Assembly (NCBI RefSeq): GCF_002127325.2
Contig: NC_035448.2
Coordinates: 87,920,753 to 87,984,752 of the forward strand
Direction: 5' to 3'
Source of the DNA: Helianthus annuus
Taxonomy: Eukaryota; Streptophyta; Magnoliopsida; Asterales; Asteraceae
DNA length: 64,000 nucleotides
The notes beneath the pieces are model-generated. The model made no database searches, had not been told where the DNA came from, and worked only from the letters and a program-made list of their open reading frames with translations. Below, one piece after another: positions 21,794 to 33,681 of this stretch. Positions within the stretch are counted from its first letter, which is position 1. Each line of letters starts with the position of its first letter. Both the position numbers and the translations under genes were made by a program.

Positions 21794-24700
21794 AGGCTCA
21801 GAAATGTTTGCGGAAGGGCCACACCGCAACTTTGGCTCTCGTTACTGACTCATCAGCGAAAGAAAAGAAGTTGGAAGACCATTCAGTTGTACGCGACTTT
21901 CCTCAGGTGTCTCGCAAGGATTTACCTGGTCTACCGCCGCATCATCAGGACGAATTTCAAATCGAGCTCGCTCCAGGAGCAGCACCCATAGCTCGAGCAC
22001 CGTATCGCTTAGCTCCACCAGAATCGAAAGAACTATCGACGCAGCTACCAGGAATCTTGGATAGGGGATTTATTCGTCCAAGCTCTTCGCCTTGGGGGGC
22101 TCCAGTGTTATTTGTGAAGAAGAAAGACGGTACGTTCAGGATGTGCATCGACTACCGCGAACTCAATAAGGTGACGGTGAAGAACCGTTATCCTCTTCCG
22201 CGCATAGATGACCTATTCGACCAGTTGCAAGGGTCGTGTTATTATTCCAAGATTGATTTAAGGTCAGGGTATCATCAGCTGAGAGTCCGGGATGAGGACG
22301 TCTCCAAAACCGCTTTCAGAACTCGCTACGGTCATTACGAGTTTCTTGTCATGCCATTCGGGCTTACGAACGCGCCTGCAGTCTTCATGGATCTTATGAA
22401 CAGGGTGTGCAAACCTTATCTTGACAAGTTCGTTATTGTTTTCATCGACGACATTCTAATCTACTCCAAGAGTCAGGAGGAGCACGAGCAGCACTTACGT
22501 CTTATCTTGGAACTTCTTCGAAAAGAGCAACTGTACGCAAAGTTTTCAAAATGCGACTTCTGGCTTCGTGAAGTCCACTTCTTAGGCCATGTGGTGAACA
22601 AGGATGGGATTCATGTCGATCCATCCAAGGTTGATTCGATCAGAAACTGGCCAGCACCACGTACACCGACAGAAATACGCCAATTCTTGGGTTTGGCGGG
22701 TTACTACAGGCGATTTATTAAAGACTTCTCAAAGATCGCGCAACCACTTACTATGCTAACACAGAAAGGTGTCGTTTACAGATGGGGTAATACGCAAGAG
22801 ACCGCTTTTCAGTACTTAAAAGATAGGCTTTGCAGCGCACCTATTCTCTCATTGCCAGAGGGCACGGATGACTTCGTGGTTTATTGTGACGCATCGATAC
22901 AGGGGCTTGGTTGTGTATTGATGCAGCGGGATAAAGTTATTGCCTACGCTTCGCGGCAACTCAAGGTTCATGAACGGAACTACACGACGCACGATTTAGA
23001 GCTGGGAGCTGTTGTTTTCGCGCTTAAGATATGGCGACACTACCTGTACGGTACCCGGTGCACGATTTACACCGATCACAGGAGTCTCGAGCATATCCTT
23101 AAGCAAAAGGACTTGAATATGCGTCAACGAAGATGGGTCGAACTTCTAAACGACTATGAATGCGCCATCAAGTATCATCCAGGGAAGGCCAATGTTGTGG
23201 CTGATGACCTCAGTCGGAAAGACACTTTACCTAAGCGCGTGCGAGCGCTACAGCTTACCATTCAGTCCAGTCTTCCTGCACAGATACGAGCTGCTCAGAT
23301 AGAAGCACTAAAACCCGAAAACGTCAAGGCTGAAGCCTTGCGCGGTTCAAGGCAACAAATGGAACAAAAGGAAGACGGCGCCTACTATGTAACGGGGCGT
23401 ATTTGGGTCCCACTTTATGGCGGCTTACGCGAACTTGTGATGGATGAAGCGCACAAGTTTCGCTACTCGGTACATCCAGGGTCGGATAAGATGTACCACG
23501 ATATCAGAACAACTTATTGGTGGCCAAACATGAAAGCTCTTATCGCAACTTACGTCGGCAAGTGCTTAACTTGTGCAAGGGTTAAAATCGAGTACCAGAA
23601 ACCATCAGGCCTGCTTCAGCAGCCTAAGATACCGCAATGGAAATGGGAAGAAATTTCCATGGATTTTGTTACGGGCTTACCTAGATCCCAGCATGGGAAT
23701 GACACTATTTGGGTGATCGTTGATCGGCTCACAAAGTCTGCTCACTTCTTGGCTATCAAAGAAACGGATAAGTTTTCTACCCTAGCAGACATCTACATGA
23801 AAGAAGTTGTTTCGAGGCACGGAGTGCCCACTTCTATCATTTCGGATCGCGATGCACGATTCACGTCAGAGCTTTGGCAAGCGATGCACAAATCTTTCGG
23901 CTCACGATTAGACATGAGCACAGCATATCATCCTCAGACGGATGGGCAGTCTGAGCGAACTATCCAAACCCTTGAAGACATGCTTCGGGCATGTGTTATT
24001 GATTTCGGCAACGGCTGGGAAAAGCATCTCCCTTTGGTGGAGTTCTCGTACAATAACAGTTACCATACCAGCATTCAAGCCGCTCCATTTGAGGCATTGT
24101 ACGGACGTAAATGCCGGTCACCTCTCTGTTGGGCAGAGGTGGGGGATAGTCAAATTACGGGTCCAGAGATTGTAGTGGACGCCACAGAAAAGATTGCACA
24201 GATACGACAACGCATGGCGGCAGCACGCGACCGTCAGAAAGCCTACGCGGACAAGCGTAGAAAACCATTGGAATTTGAGGTCGGGGACCGGGTTTTATTG
24301 AAAGTTTCACCCTGGAAGGGTGTGGTACGTTTTGGCAAACGGGGCAAACTAAATCCGCGGTACGTCGGACCATTCGAAATTACAGAAAAGATTGGCAAGG
24401 TAGCCTACAAGTTGAACCTACCAGCTGAACTCGGAGCAGTTCACAATGTCTTTCACATATCGAACTTAAAGAAGTGCCTATCAGATGAAAACCTCATCAT
24501 TCCTTTTAAGGAACTCACTATCGACGAGCGGTTGCAGTTCGTCGAGGAACCAGTTGAAATCACGGACCGGGATGTTAAGGTCCTCAAACACAAGAGAATC
24601 CCTCTTGTTCGAGTTCGTTGGAACTCCCAGCGTGGTCCAGAGTATACCTGGGAACGCGAAGACCAGATAAAAGAAAAGTATCCCCAGTTATTCGAAACCA

Positions 24701-24798
24701 ATGCATCCACTCCTGAGGCTGAAGCTACTACTACTGAATTTCGGGACGAAATTCCAAATCAACGGGGGGATGATGTGACACCCCAGGAAAACCAGTGA
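21769..24798 (+). CDS. pol: pol polyprotein (RT-RNase H-integrase-chromodomain), element 2, open
   Basis: An uninterrupted 1009-codon frame encodes the copying and insertion enzymes. Numbering from 21769, a short protease/linker tail comes first. RT covers about residues 90-290 with FIDD at 225-228. RNase H starts near 365 (VYCDAS at about 370). The integrase zinc domain HHCC is near 560-605. The integrase core has DRD near 690 and the QTDGQSE block near 725. The tail has a chromodomain-like [15 protein letters not shown] block near 944. There is no good ATG at the left end: the first in-frame ATG (22141) is inside RT, and the preceding gag is in another frame. Normal expression is therefore doubtful, although the coding sequence is intact. 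Protease is missing. Confidence 0.9.
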   Translation: MVGITSFLKAQKCLRKGHTATLALVTDSSAKEKKLEDHSVVRDFPQVSRKDLPGLPPHHQDEFQIELAPGAAPIARAPYRLAPPESKELSTQLPGILDRGFIRPSSSPWGAPVLFVKKKDGTFRMCIDYRELNKVTVKNRYPLPRIDDLFDQLQGSCYYSKIDLRSGYHQLRVRDEDVSKTAFRTRYGHYEFLVMPFGLTNAPAVFMDLMNRVCKPYLDKFVIVFIDDILIYSKSQEEHEQHLRLILELLRKEQLYAKFSKCDFWLREVHFLGHVVNKDGIHVDPSKVDSIRNWPAPRTPTEIRQFLGLAGYYRRFIKDFSKIAQPLTMLTQKGVVYRWGNTQETAFQYLKDRLCSAPILSLPEGTDDFVVYCDASIQGLGCVLMQRDKVIAYASRQLKVHERNYTTHDLELGAVVFALKIWRHYLYGTRCTIYTDHRSLEHILKQKDLNMRQRRWVELLNDYECAIKYHPGKANVVADDLSRKDTLPKRVRALQLTIQSSLPAQIRAAQIEALKPENVKAEALRGSRQQMEQKEDGAYYVTGRIWVPLYGGLRELVMDEAHKFRYSVHPGSDKMYHDIRTTYWWPNMKALIATYVGKCLTCARVKIEYQKPSGLLQQPKIPQWKWEEISMDFVTGLPRSQHGNDTIWVIVDRLTKSAHFLAIKETDKFSTLADIYMKEVVSRHGVPTSIISDRDARFTSELWQAMHKSFGSRLDMSTAYHPQTDGQSERTIQTLEDMLRACVIDFGNGWEKHLPLVEFSYNNSYHTSIQAAPFEALYGRKCRSPLCWAEVGDSQITGPEIVVDATEKIAQIRQRMAAARDRQKAYADKRRKPLEFEVGDRVLLKVSPWKGVVRFGKRGKLNPRYVGPFEITEKIGKVAYKLNLPAELGAVHNVFHISNLKKCLSDENLIIPFKELTIDERLQFVEEPVEITDRDVKVLKHKRIPLVRVRWNSQRGPEYTWEREDQIKEKYPQLFETNASTPEAEATTTEFRDEIPNQRGDDVTPQENQ
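24761..24773 (+). other. Upstream polypurine tract, element 2
   Basis: AACGGGGGGATGA is followed by TGTGACACCCC at 24774, 101 bp before the LTR start used by this element. Confidence 0.6.
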
Positions 24799-24864
24799 AC
24801 AATGTAACTTACCTAGCTTCCTCAGTGAGTGCGTACCAAATTTCGGGACGAAATTTCTTTCAAG

Positions 24865-24874
24865 TTGGGGATAA
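24865..24874 (+). other. Proximal polypurine tract, element 2
   Basis: TTGGGGATAA is immediately followed by the 3' LTR. The 5' LTR edge and target duplication show that this tract primed the element. Confidence 0.8.
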
Positions 24875-27274
24875 TGTGACAACTCGAGTTTCTGACTTTC
24901 ACTTTCGCATTAAATGCGCGTTGACTTTGACTGTTTAGTTGTTTGGATTGTGAACTTGTAATTGTACACGTTGTGTTTTAATGAAGCGTACTGTCATTTT
25001 GCGTATATGTGATTACTTGCTGAAATGGAAAATAATATTATAACTATTATGAAGAACACTTAGTCTAGATCACTCGAAAATGGCACACAGTTCGAAAGAC
25101 TCGAAGGACCACGAAAGATGACTTTCAATCCGAAGGATCAACCTTCGAATTAAAGGTTCCCGAAACATATCATTCGGCCAAAGACTTCATCCTTCGAACA
25201 CGAAACATATCTTTCGACATGTTTCGGCCCAGCCATTCTGATGGGCTTGGCCCATTCCTGTAATATGTTTATATACGTGAATGCATGTAAACAGACGGTT
25301 ATTTTTCTGAAAAACCCTAGTTCCCTTGCGTGTGTGTGTGACGGCATAGCAAACCTATTCTCTGTTCGAAGGATTTCCGTTCCGTAATCCAGATTTCCGG
25401 TTAGTATGTGATGTTATTATGTTAATAGATGATGCTTTGAGTATACATAACTTCATGATTTATCGATTGTCTTGCAATATATTGTTTGTATATTAACCGA
25501 ATATGTATGTTAATCGGACATGAATGCTAATCGAATACGTATGCTAATTGAATAGGTATGTTGATCAGATTTAGTTGATAATCGGATGCGTATGTTAACC
25601 GGATTGTTTGTATGATGTTAACCTGTTTAATCGATTACGTATGTGATGCATCCGAACGGTTCTGCTAGTATGATTGGTTGTCTATACTTGAGGCTTTGAT
25701 GTTGTTTTAATAGAATCGCATGATAATGATTTAGGGCCGGTTCGGTGGTGATATTATTGTTCATGTGGTCAAGTTAGGGTTCATGAGACTTAATATGAAA
25801 CTCCCCGTTTGATTTGATTCTGAGGTAATTGAATACTGAAATTGTGTTGATTGATAATGGTTATGTTTGGAAACAATGTAACAAATTCAGAAAATTTAGG
25901 AAACACGTAACTGATTGTAACCGAAAGATATCTGCTGCTCGAACCATAGCTGTGACCGAAGGATGCTTGTCCTTCGAATCATGGCTGTTGACCGAAGGAT
26001 GACTTTACCGAACCATAGTAGTGTATGCCGAAAGATAATAGTTAGTCGAAACATAGTTGTAACCGAAAGATAGGTTGACTGAAGGATAACATTGGTTCGA
26101 AACATAACTTTGGTCCGAAAGATAACTGTGTATCGAAAGACGTGTCGAAACATAATTGTGACAATTGTGATAACTGTTAGACCGAAGGATGAGCAATGAA
26201 TCGAAGGATGGGTGGTGTGAATCGAATGATAGCTTATGATTTAATGTGAAATACTACGTGTTGTGCCGTTATGCAAACTGACTGTTCTGTGAACATTTAA
26301 CTTGCATGCGTATCGTTGTGAACATGAACTGATTTGTTATACGTGCATACAATAGGACGTGATTAATTACTTGTGAGTGCATAACCTAGCATACCGAGCA
26401 AACCAAGGTGAGTTCACACTCCTACTAAGGCATGGGATTCCCGGGTCGTGGGAATGGGTTAAAGGTTTCAATTGACATAAACGTACAAACGCTTTTCCTA
26501 GACTATCACCTATCATAGTCCTCGGATGTCAGGACGGTTCCGTAGGTTGGGATAACACCTACGTGGTCATATACTAATTCCGTAGGTTGGGATAACACCT
26601 ACGTGGTTCCGTAGGTTGGATAACACCTACGTGGTCATATGCCATTACTGCCTCGGATGTCAGGCACGCACGTAAAACCTACGTGTACGCATTACTTACT
26701 TCTTCCGTAGGTTGGGATAACACCTACGTGGTCATATACTAATTACTATCCTCGATGCAAAGGATACGTGCTACGCACACCTCATACGCGCTACTGTTCT
26801 CGGACGAAGAACAGGGATAATACGAATAGTCTAGTGGTCACATAACATGGGAAGCCCCCACCTATATAACTTACTATCGGCCCAGTAGAGCCAACCTGTA
26901 CTTACTGTTACGTACTTATTTACTGTGAACTCGCTCAACTATTTTGTTGATCCTTTCTTTTACATGCCTTGCAGATCGTTAGGTACTGGGAGCTTGCACT
27001 GGAGGCGCGGACGTTGTGGACTTGGATCGTGAACGTCATATGAAACCCATATGATACTTGATACACATTTACATTGGATATTTTTATATATACGCTTCCG
27101 CTAAACATTGATAACTGACTTATGTTTTGGAAACACCTTTCATATGGATTTGTTTTGAATTATATTGCAATTACTTCTACTTTATACATTGTTCTATATG
27201 ATTGGTGGCTTGATCCTGGTCAGTCACGCTCCCAAGCGGTGATACTCCGCGTGTGGATTTTTGGGGGTGTGACA
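24875..27274 (+). repeat. 3' LTR of element 2
   Basis: Same length (2400 bp) and same contents as 18034-20433; no difference noticed. Confidence 0.95.
26408..26974 (+). other. Candidate LTR intron, element 2 3' LTR
   Basis: Copy of 19567-20133, with identical donor, hairpin array and acceptor. Confidence 0.45.
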
Positions 27275-27279
27275 TGAGT

Positions 27280-27786
27280 CTTCCTACTTGCACTTCACAC
27301 ATATCAATGGCCTTGCAAACCATTGGTGATCTCTTTTTCCTTATTTGCTACATACCAGGATTTTATACATACAAAGGTTTTACTTACTCACTTACACATG
27401 AACTCGCTCAACATTATCGTTGATTTTTCCAACTTACATGTATTTCAGGGAACTAAAGATCTGGCGCGGTATGTTACGTTTTCCGCTGCATAAGAGTTCG
27501 AGGTCATCCAAGTTTAGGGGATGTGACTTTTTCCTGGACGAGTCACAGTCCTTAAACTGTGTTTGTTTCATGTCGATGTTTTCTGAACAATGATATATGT
27601 TATCAGGTTGTAATTTCAGTTGCTTGTGTCAACATTTTCAGAAAATGTTATGTTACTTATGTTTTTAAAAAACTTAAATGGATGATCTTGCATGGTTTTT
27701 ATTTCATATAGCTTGTTATGGTTAAGCTATGGTATTAAGAAGTCACACCAAAATTAACCACGCATCCGCAAAGCCAGGGTGTGACA
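27280..27786 (+). repeat. 5' LTR of element B, right part
   Basis: It continues the LTR after element 2 and its TGAGT copy (27275-27279). It contains GAACTCGCTCAAC, an acceptor-like ATTTCAG ending at 27448, and the LTR end GGGTGTGACA. Confidence 0.9.
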
Positions 27787-27789
27787 GCT

Positions 27790-27802
27790 TGGTATCAGAG
27801 CT
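27790..27802 (+). other. Primer-binding site of element B
   Basis: TGGTATCAGAGCT lies 3 bp after the LTR. Solo LTR E starts two bases further on, and the GCTCC duplication overlaps the end of this site. Confidence 0.85.
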
Positions 27803-28082
27803 CCTGTAACACCCCCAAAATTTCACCTGCGGAAACCCCGCGAGGCGTGTTACGCATCAGAGTTCGAGCCACCAATCACATTGAACCAATGGTAAATACT
27901 TAAATAAAACATAATATCAATTCCCAAAGTGTTGTGTAGCGGAAGCATGTAATAAATCGTTTAGCAAATGTTTCATAATAGTACTTAAAACCAATGTATT
28001 AAATGTAAGTTAATCCGAAAGCCTCGATCCATGACCACTCCAGCACTTCCAGATAGCAAGTCCATGTTCCAAGGTTAACGAC

Positions 28083-28407
28083 CTACAAGCATGCAAACAA
28101 GTGTGTCAGACTACGCTGGTGAGTTCAAGGTTTTGTTAACGTGTTGTATTACCAGATGTATGTTAATGCGATTCAATGTTGCGTTACGATGTTGCTCATG
28201 CTAGATACCCTAGGTAGTGTGCCCATATGTATCCAGGGAGTGTGCCCCTTAACAATCCCAATGCTCCTAACCGAGCATTGGTAATGATCGATCCCATGTA
28301 CAATAACCAAGACCCAAGTTAATTGTTTACCCAGAGTTTCCCTTCCAAATGTTTACCAGTTGTCCCAAACCACCGGGACGCATGCTAGAGAAATGCAATG
28401 AACTCAC
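28083..28407 (-). other. Candidate LTR intron in solo LTR E
   Basis: On the minus strand the donor is CCAG/GTGAGTTCA and the acceptor GCATGCTTGTAG. A 9-bp perfect inverted repeat (CCAATGCTC/GAGCATTGG, 28258-28281) lies inside. Confidence 0.45.
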
Positions 28408-28674
28408 CTGGGATTGCTCGGTATGATACACGAAAAGGTTCAGTTAAGCTACAATGTGATCAACCACGTCCTAGCATGTTTATCATACAAGTCAGGTTTG
28501 TATACAAGTGTTGCACGTATGTTCTACACGTATCGTAACAAGTTGTGTACAAGTATTGGTCATCATATTCACGTATAGGTATCAGCAGAACCTAAACAAG
28601 CAGAGTCCAAGTATCCGGCCCAATCAGTTGGGCTCGTAACAGTGTGCAGGCCCAATAGCGGAGTGTACGTATGT

Positions 28675-28895
28675 ATGGTCTCGAGTCGAGACTAAGCTCT
28701 CGAGTCGAGACTAAGTGGTCTCGTGTTGTACTGGTTTCCAAGTCTCGAGTCGCAACAAGGTGATCTCGAGTTGTCATGTGCTTGTCGAGACTACACGGTC
28801 TCGAGTCGCAACCGGACCCGCAACCATGGTCTCGAGTTGTGCTGTTTTGTGTCCGTGTGTTGGTCTCGAGTCGAGACAGTGAGTTCTCGACTCGC
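28675..28895 (-). repeat. CTCGAGTCGAGAC palindrome cluster in LTR E
   Basis: About ten copies or near copies of the dyad CTCGAGTCGAGAC or its half GTCTCGAGT occur within 220 bp, at the LTR position occupied by other words in other families. Confidence 0.85.
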
Positions 28896-29715
28896 AATCC
28901 ACGTTGTAACTGATTTCCTTAGGTGCAGTTTATGATTTCCGTGATATTAGCAAACATCTTTGGCAGTTTCACAAATCAGATCAAACACAATCATTAATCA
29001 TCATTCAACCGTATTCATCATTATCAAATCAAGAACACTAATCAATATCCTAATAACATATAATCGGACCATGTGATTTACGAATCCAAGGACTAGCATG
29101 CAACCCTATATCATGTGTGAAATAAACCAATTAATACCACAGGTCATAACAAGCATTCGGTTCTAGTTCATCACGTAATCAATTCGAAAGCAAGCTATGG
29201 TAACCGATTATCATCATCACACACATCCGATTCACAAGAACATAATTATGTAGTATATTATTGTTCATCATACATGCAACCCTAATCATGAAATCAAACA
29301 TGTAATCATGAAGACACTAACCGAATTGAAGGTGTTGGATTGAATCGAGAGAGAAATCTCCGTGTGAGGGCTGCCGTCGAGTTCCAAGAGAAACGAGAAG
29401 GAGAAAGGGAGTTTCTAGGGTTTTGTGTGTGTAGGGTGTTTTGTAACAAATGAGAAGGTTACCAACACTCTAGGTGTTAATCATTCATGAAGGGTTGGGC
29501 CGAACCCATGCTTGGGCTGCCCTTAAGGTCCGATTACAAGGGTGTGGCCCAAATGGCCTTGTGCGTTCAATTAAGCGTTGTGCAATCGGATCATATTGTG
29601 CGTTTGGGCCGCTATATACATACATACACATATAACTAAACATTCAATTAACATAGTTCACGTGAGCACGTAACGTTACAGAAAGTAGGTTCAAATTACG
29701 AGTTGTCACAGCTCC

Positions 29716-30118
29716 GATCATAGCGAACTAGGATTCCTTCTCGAGTCTAGACTATGATTACTAGGGCTCTCACGAAAACATTTTTACACTGCATACCACT
29801 TAAGTCCAGATCCAAAACGTTTTTACAAACAAAGTTGAGCACATTTTATTTGTTTGTTGGAGGCTCAGTCTGGGAGGCTGAGGCTCAGTCTGAGAGGCTG
29901 AGGCTCGGTCTGAAAAGCTGAGGAAGTAGGCTAGTGGGACTAGGAAGAACAATCCGAAAGGCTGGGAAGGTAGTTTCAGAGACTAGGAGATTCAGTCTGG
30001 AAGACTGGGAGGCTAGTGGGACTAGGAGAACTATATGATTGCTTATTGGTGACTAATATGTTTATTTGACTATATGATTGATTATTTGTGCATATGTGTG
30101 TTTGTATTACAAAACGTC
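29716..30118 (+). other. Leader of element B
   Basis: Non-coding, resuming after solo LTR E. Three exact-length 20-bp repeats (AGGCTCAGTCTGGGAGGCTG type) lie at 29861-29920, followed by looser copies to about 30025. Confidence 0.7.
29861..29920 (+). repeat. Three 20-bp tandem repeats
   Basis: Three adjacent 20-bp units share AGGCTC(A/G)GTCTG and differ at a few positions. Confidence 0.85.
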
Positions 30119-30871
30119 ATGCCTTCATCAGATACTACAGAATCGGACACTACAGATTCCATGGCCACAGTATTAGGCGACATAGTTTCATCAAAGCACG
30201 AGGTGTACGTTTCCGATACTACCAACACAGACGATGACGACTTTCATCCCTTTGCGCTGCCCGATGTCGTAGCAGAGCCTGCTGATGGCCATCTTGTTGG
30301 GGATTGCCACTCGTGGTGATCCCTGCTCCTGTGCCCCTTGCCACTTATCCCATTGTTGATATGCCCCCCCCGACGTTGTCTCCAACGACGATGTCGAACT
30401 ATTAGAGGAGGACCCACTTGAGGGCGAGGACCTATTGCTGCTGGTAATAGCCTACTGCTTGCGGACGCTCCTGCAGAGGAAGCTCATGCCCATTCCCCTG
30501 TCCCAGACTCATTTGAGTTTCTGACGTCCGCATCTTCGCATATACAGGGAGTGCAGCACCACTCACACGGCGCCGACCCTGATATGGCGTCATCAGCTGC
30601 ACCAGTTCCCGCACACAGCTTTGAGTTTGATCACGATATTGAGGATGATCCTGTTTTACCACCTGGTTTTGATCCAGACCATGACATTGAGTTCATACAC
30701 TTAGACCAGCCCTTGGAGGATCCTGTAACCCCTGTGTTTGTTGATCCAGCTGATTTTGAGATGGAGTTTGTTGATCCGAAGGCAGCCGTGGCCCCTGAGC
30801 CAGGCGTTGCTCTTGACCCCGCATTGGAGCATGACCCTGTTCATGCCGATGCACCTGCTGTTGCTCCTTGA
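30119..30871 (+). pseudogene. Acidic Pro/Asp-rich leader frame of element B, broken
   Basis: Two pieces in the same frame (30119-30319 and about 30551-30871) encode an acidic, Asp/Glu/Pro/Val/Ala-rich protein with FDPDHDIEF and similar blocks. They are separated by a stop and frame loss around 30320-30550. It has no domain I can name. It precedes gag, where the other elements have no such frame. I have a general memory of similar acidic frames predicted near gypsy genes in Asteraceae, but cannot confirm that here. Confidence 0.5.
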
Positions 30872-31246
30872 TTGATCATCTGCTTGGACGGGGAAAATTT
30901 GGGGTAACTGTGCAAGACAATTTATTATTATGGGGGCCCACGTAATAACGACTTGTAGTGCACAGAAATCCTGGTGGACTCTGCGGGTCAAGCTAATGAA
31001 AACCAATGTAGCAGGAAATAACTAAAACACGAATGACCAAGGCGATGTAGCCTCAAGTTCATTCTATTTCAAGCAACGAGCCAAACTAGCAAGCCTATGT
31101 GAAGGCTCAGAATTTATTTCCTCACTTATACATTGAGTATATTTACGTGTGAAATTTGGTGATTACATGATGGCTTATGGTGCTATGTATCTCATAGACA
31201 ATTGAAATGTTATCTAACCCGCTTCATGCCACTTCGGCAGAAGAGA
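30872..31246 (+). other. Spacer before the first gag of element B
   Basis: No convincing coding or structural feature was seen. Confidence 0.5.
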
Positions 31247-31778
31247 ATGCCACCCAGGCATGACACAAACACCAGTACGTTGCCAAGGATAGAAACCGAG
31301 CTGCGAAAACGCATCTCACAGGCAATCGCACGACATGAAGCCATCCGCTTTAAGCACAACGATGGCACTACTAGAAATAACCCCCCCAACTGACGGCACC
31401 TATAAGCAGTTCCTGAACTGCAAGCCTTTGAATTTCGACGGAACAGGAGGCGTCGTTGCATTTGTTCGTTGGTCCGAAAAGATTGACTCCATTCTAAGAA
31501 TGACTAACTGTTTGCCCCAACAGAGTGTTACCTTTACCTCGGGGTCATTTCTAGATGGCACACTCTCATGGTGGGATCTTCAGATTCAGACCCTTGGTAC
31601 AGATGCTGCTTATGCACTGAGCTGGGACGAGCTCAAAGAAATGATTGAGAAGAAATACTGTTCTAGGGCTGGTATTCAGAAGCTTGAGGTGGAGTTCTGG
31701 GATTTGATAATGGACGAACCAGAGATTCCTGAACATGTCCAGCAATCGCACGACTTGTCTAGGGTCGTCCCCTACTAA
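31247..31778 (+). pseudogene. First gag-like gene of element B (truncated)
   Basis: ATG 31247 begins MPPRHD, like the MPPRRE of the next gag. A C run at about 31381-31387 shifts the frame. The gag core then continues to 31778, with the blocks LNCKPLNFDGTGG and LSWDELKEMI, ending in RVVPY and a stop. It aligns with the first half of the gag at 32018 but is clearly diverged. It lacks the second half and all zinc knuckles. Confidence 0.75.
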
Positions 31779-32017
31779 GTCATTGTTGTATGATACAGTT
31801 GTGTACGTGTAAGCTTTACATTGTGGTCTCGATTTGTGGCAATGCAATCGCAGTATTCTCATCACTTGTGATGTTTGATCTATTGTTTATGTTCTATGAC
31901 ATGAGATGTTATGTGGCTGATTTATTTATAGCATGAGATGTTATGTGCTGATATTGTTGAATACATACGTACATTTTACCTGCTATGACCTAACCTACGT
32001 GAAACATCTTTTAGAAG
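31779..32017 (+). other. Spacer between the two gag-like genes
   Basis: Non-coding by inspection. A near-repeat ATGAGATGTTATGTG occurs twice (about 31901 and 31933). Confidence 0.5.
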
Positions 32018-33208
32018 ATGCCACCAAGACGCGAAATGCGCATGCCCACCTCAGAGGCGGAACTTCAAGAGATAATTGCTGCAGCTATATCACAGCACGA
32101 GGCCCTACGCTCCGAACCTAGCAGAGGCACCTCAGAAAATAACGGTTGTCCCTACTGGCACTTCCTCAACTACAAGCCTCCGAAGTTCGACGTCACTGGG
32201 GGTGCCATAGCTTTTGTGAAATGGATTGAAAGTATGGAATCCATCTTTCGAACGAGTGGTTGTACATCAGAACAACAAGTCCCATACGTTTCTGAGTTGT
32301 TTCAAGATGGAGCTCGATTATGGTGGAATCTTCAGGTTCGAATAACGGGCCTAACTATAGCATACGCGTTAACTTGGGATGAGTTGAAAGGAATAATGCG
32401 TAAGAGGTATTGCACCCAAACAGAAACCCAGAGGTTGGAAGGTGAATTCCAGAGCCTGATAATGGAAGGTCCGAAAATGTTGGAATACATGCAAAGACTT
32501 CATGATTTGGCACGAGTCGTTCCGTACTTGGTGGAACCAGAATTGAGGAAATTACGACATTTCATTTGGGAACTGGCACCTCAAGTCCTGAGCCTAATGA
32601 CAACATCTACGCCACCAACAACTATGGCTGCAAGTAAGATGGGCTTGGCACTCATTACGGAAGCCATTAGACTAGAAAAACTTGCAAACCCTGACAGGGA
32701 GACTCAGGTAGAGTCGTTCGGAAAGAATAAAAGGAAGCTCACCGAAGATACCCGAACGAATAATGATGAACAAAGATCTATTCGAGGTTGTTTTGACTGC
32801 GGAGACAAAGGGCATTTCAAGAAAGATTGCCCTAACAACAAACAGGCCAATGATAAGATTTACTTAGAAGCTAAAGCAAGACGTGCTGGGTGCAAGTATC
32901 ACCATGAATGTGGATGTCGGAAGCCTAGGTGCGGGAGGAAAGGACACAACAAGGATGGTTGTGGGATGAAGAGTCCCAGACAAGGAGAAAACAGTAACAA
33001 CGCTCAAGGTGGAAATGGGAAAGGAAATGGCCGAGTGCCAGGATGCTTCCATTGTGGGGACGTTGGACATCTTAAGAGGGAATGCCCGAAGTTGAAACAA
33101 GACCGTGAAAGGACATCCAGCATCGGAGTTTGTGAAGCATGTCAGGATCCAGGCGTGATTACTGGTACGTTCTCTAACAACCAAAACTTTTGCATCTATT
33201 TTGTTTGA
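32018..33208 (+). CDS. gag: Second gag of element B, nearly complete
   Basis: 396 residues from ATG 32018. A gag core (about residues 45-220) is followed by two clear CCHC knuckles, CFDCGDKGHFKKDC near residue 258 and CFHCGDVGHLKREC near 342, with a third Cys/His-rich block between them. The frame loses register just before the protease and stops at 33208, so the protease is in another frame. Its role is RNA packaging in virus-like particles. The intron-like insertion of elements 2 and 3 was not seen. A fusion with pol would be expected in an intact relative. Confidence 0.8.
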   Translation: MPPRREMRMPTSEAELQEIIAAAISQHEALRSEPSRGTSENNGCPYWHFLNYKPPKFDVTGGAIAFVKWIESMESIFRTSGCTSEQQVPYVSELFQDGARLWWNLQVRITGLTIAYALTWDELKGIMRKRYCTQTETQRLEGEFQSLIMEGPKMLEYMQRLHDLARVVPYLVEPELRKLRHFIWELAPQVLSLMTTSTPPTTMAASKMGLALITEAIRLEKLANPDRETQVESFGKNKRKLTEDTRTNNDEQRSIRGCFDCGDKGHFKKDCPNNKQANDKIYLEAKARRAGCKYHHECGCRKPRCGRKGHNKDGCGMKSPRQGENSNNAQGGNGKGNGRVPGCFHCGDVGHLKRECPKLKQDRERTSSIGVCEACQDPGVITGTFSNNQNFCIYFV

Positions 33209-33681
33209 TACTGGTGCCGACTATAGCTTCGTGTCATTAGAATTTAAGAATGTTCTTGGTTTGACGCCTAGTAAGTTAGACGTCCCATATACGATCGAAT
33301 TAACAAATGGGAAACTAGTTGAGACTAGTGAAGTTGTCCAAGGATGTGTGATGGAATTATAGCTTCGAGTTGGGAAGCTTTGATGTGGTAGTGGGAACGG
33401 ATTGGCTATCGAGTAACAAGGCCGAGATTGTTTGTCACGAAAAGGTCGTTCGTATCCCAATCGAAGATGGAGAAACAACTGTGGTTCATGGGGAGAAGCG
33501 TGATACGCCTTTAAGAATTATCAGTTGCCTGAAAGCTCGTAAGTGTTTAAAAAAAAGATGTGTTGCCTTCCTGGCACACATTGTGGATAAGAAAGCTGCA
33601 GAACCAAAGATCGAAGACATCCCTGTCGTGAGGGAATATCCAGAAGTCTTCCCAGAGGACTTGCCTGGATTGCCACCCTAG
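33190..33681 (+). pseudogene. Aspartic protease of element B, broken
   Basis: The active-site block LFDTGADYSFV is near 33207-33240, one base out of the gag frame. A stop and small deletion near 33360 remove the middle. The C-terminal part, with VVVGTDWLSSNKAEIVCHEK near 33388-33445, is open up to a TAG at 33679-33681 in the linker before RT. Confidence 0.75.

Larger units (their letters stand above)
18034..27274 (+). mobile_element. Tekay-type element 2, young, pol intact, gag broken
   Basis: Two 2400-bp LTRs flank a 4.4-kb internal region, and TGAGT is duplicated on both sides. The LTRs are offset by exactly 6841 bp along their whole length and I found no mismatch where I compared them. 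This indicates a very recent insertion into the 5' LTR of element B. Confidence 0.95.
27805..29710 (-). mobile_element. Solo LTR E (minus strand)
   Basis: On the minus strand it runs from TGTGACAACTCG to GGGTGTTACA, 1906 bp, flanked by GCTCC at 27800-27804 and 29711-29715. It resembles the element 1 LTR family: CGCACAA words upstream and the ACCGAGCAA..GGTGAGTTCA landmark. No internal region is present, so it is a recombination product. Confidence 0.85.
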
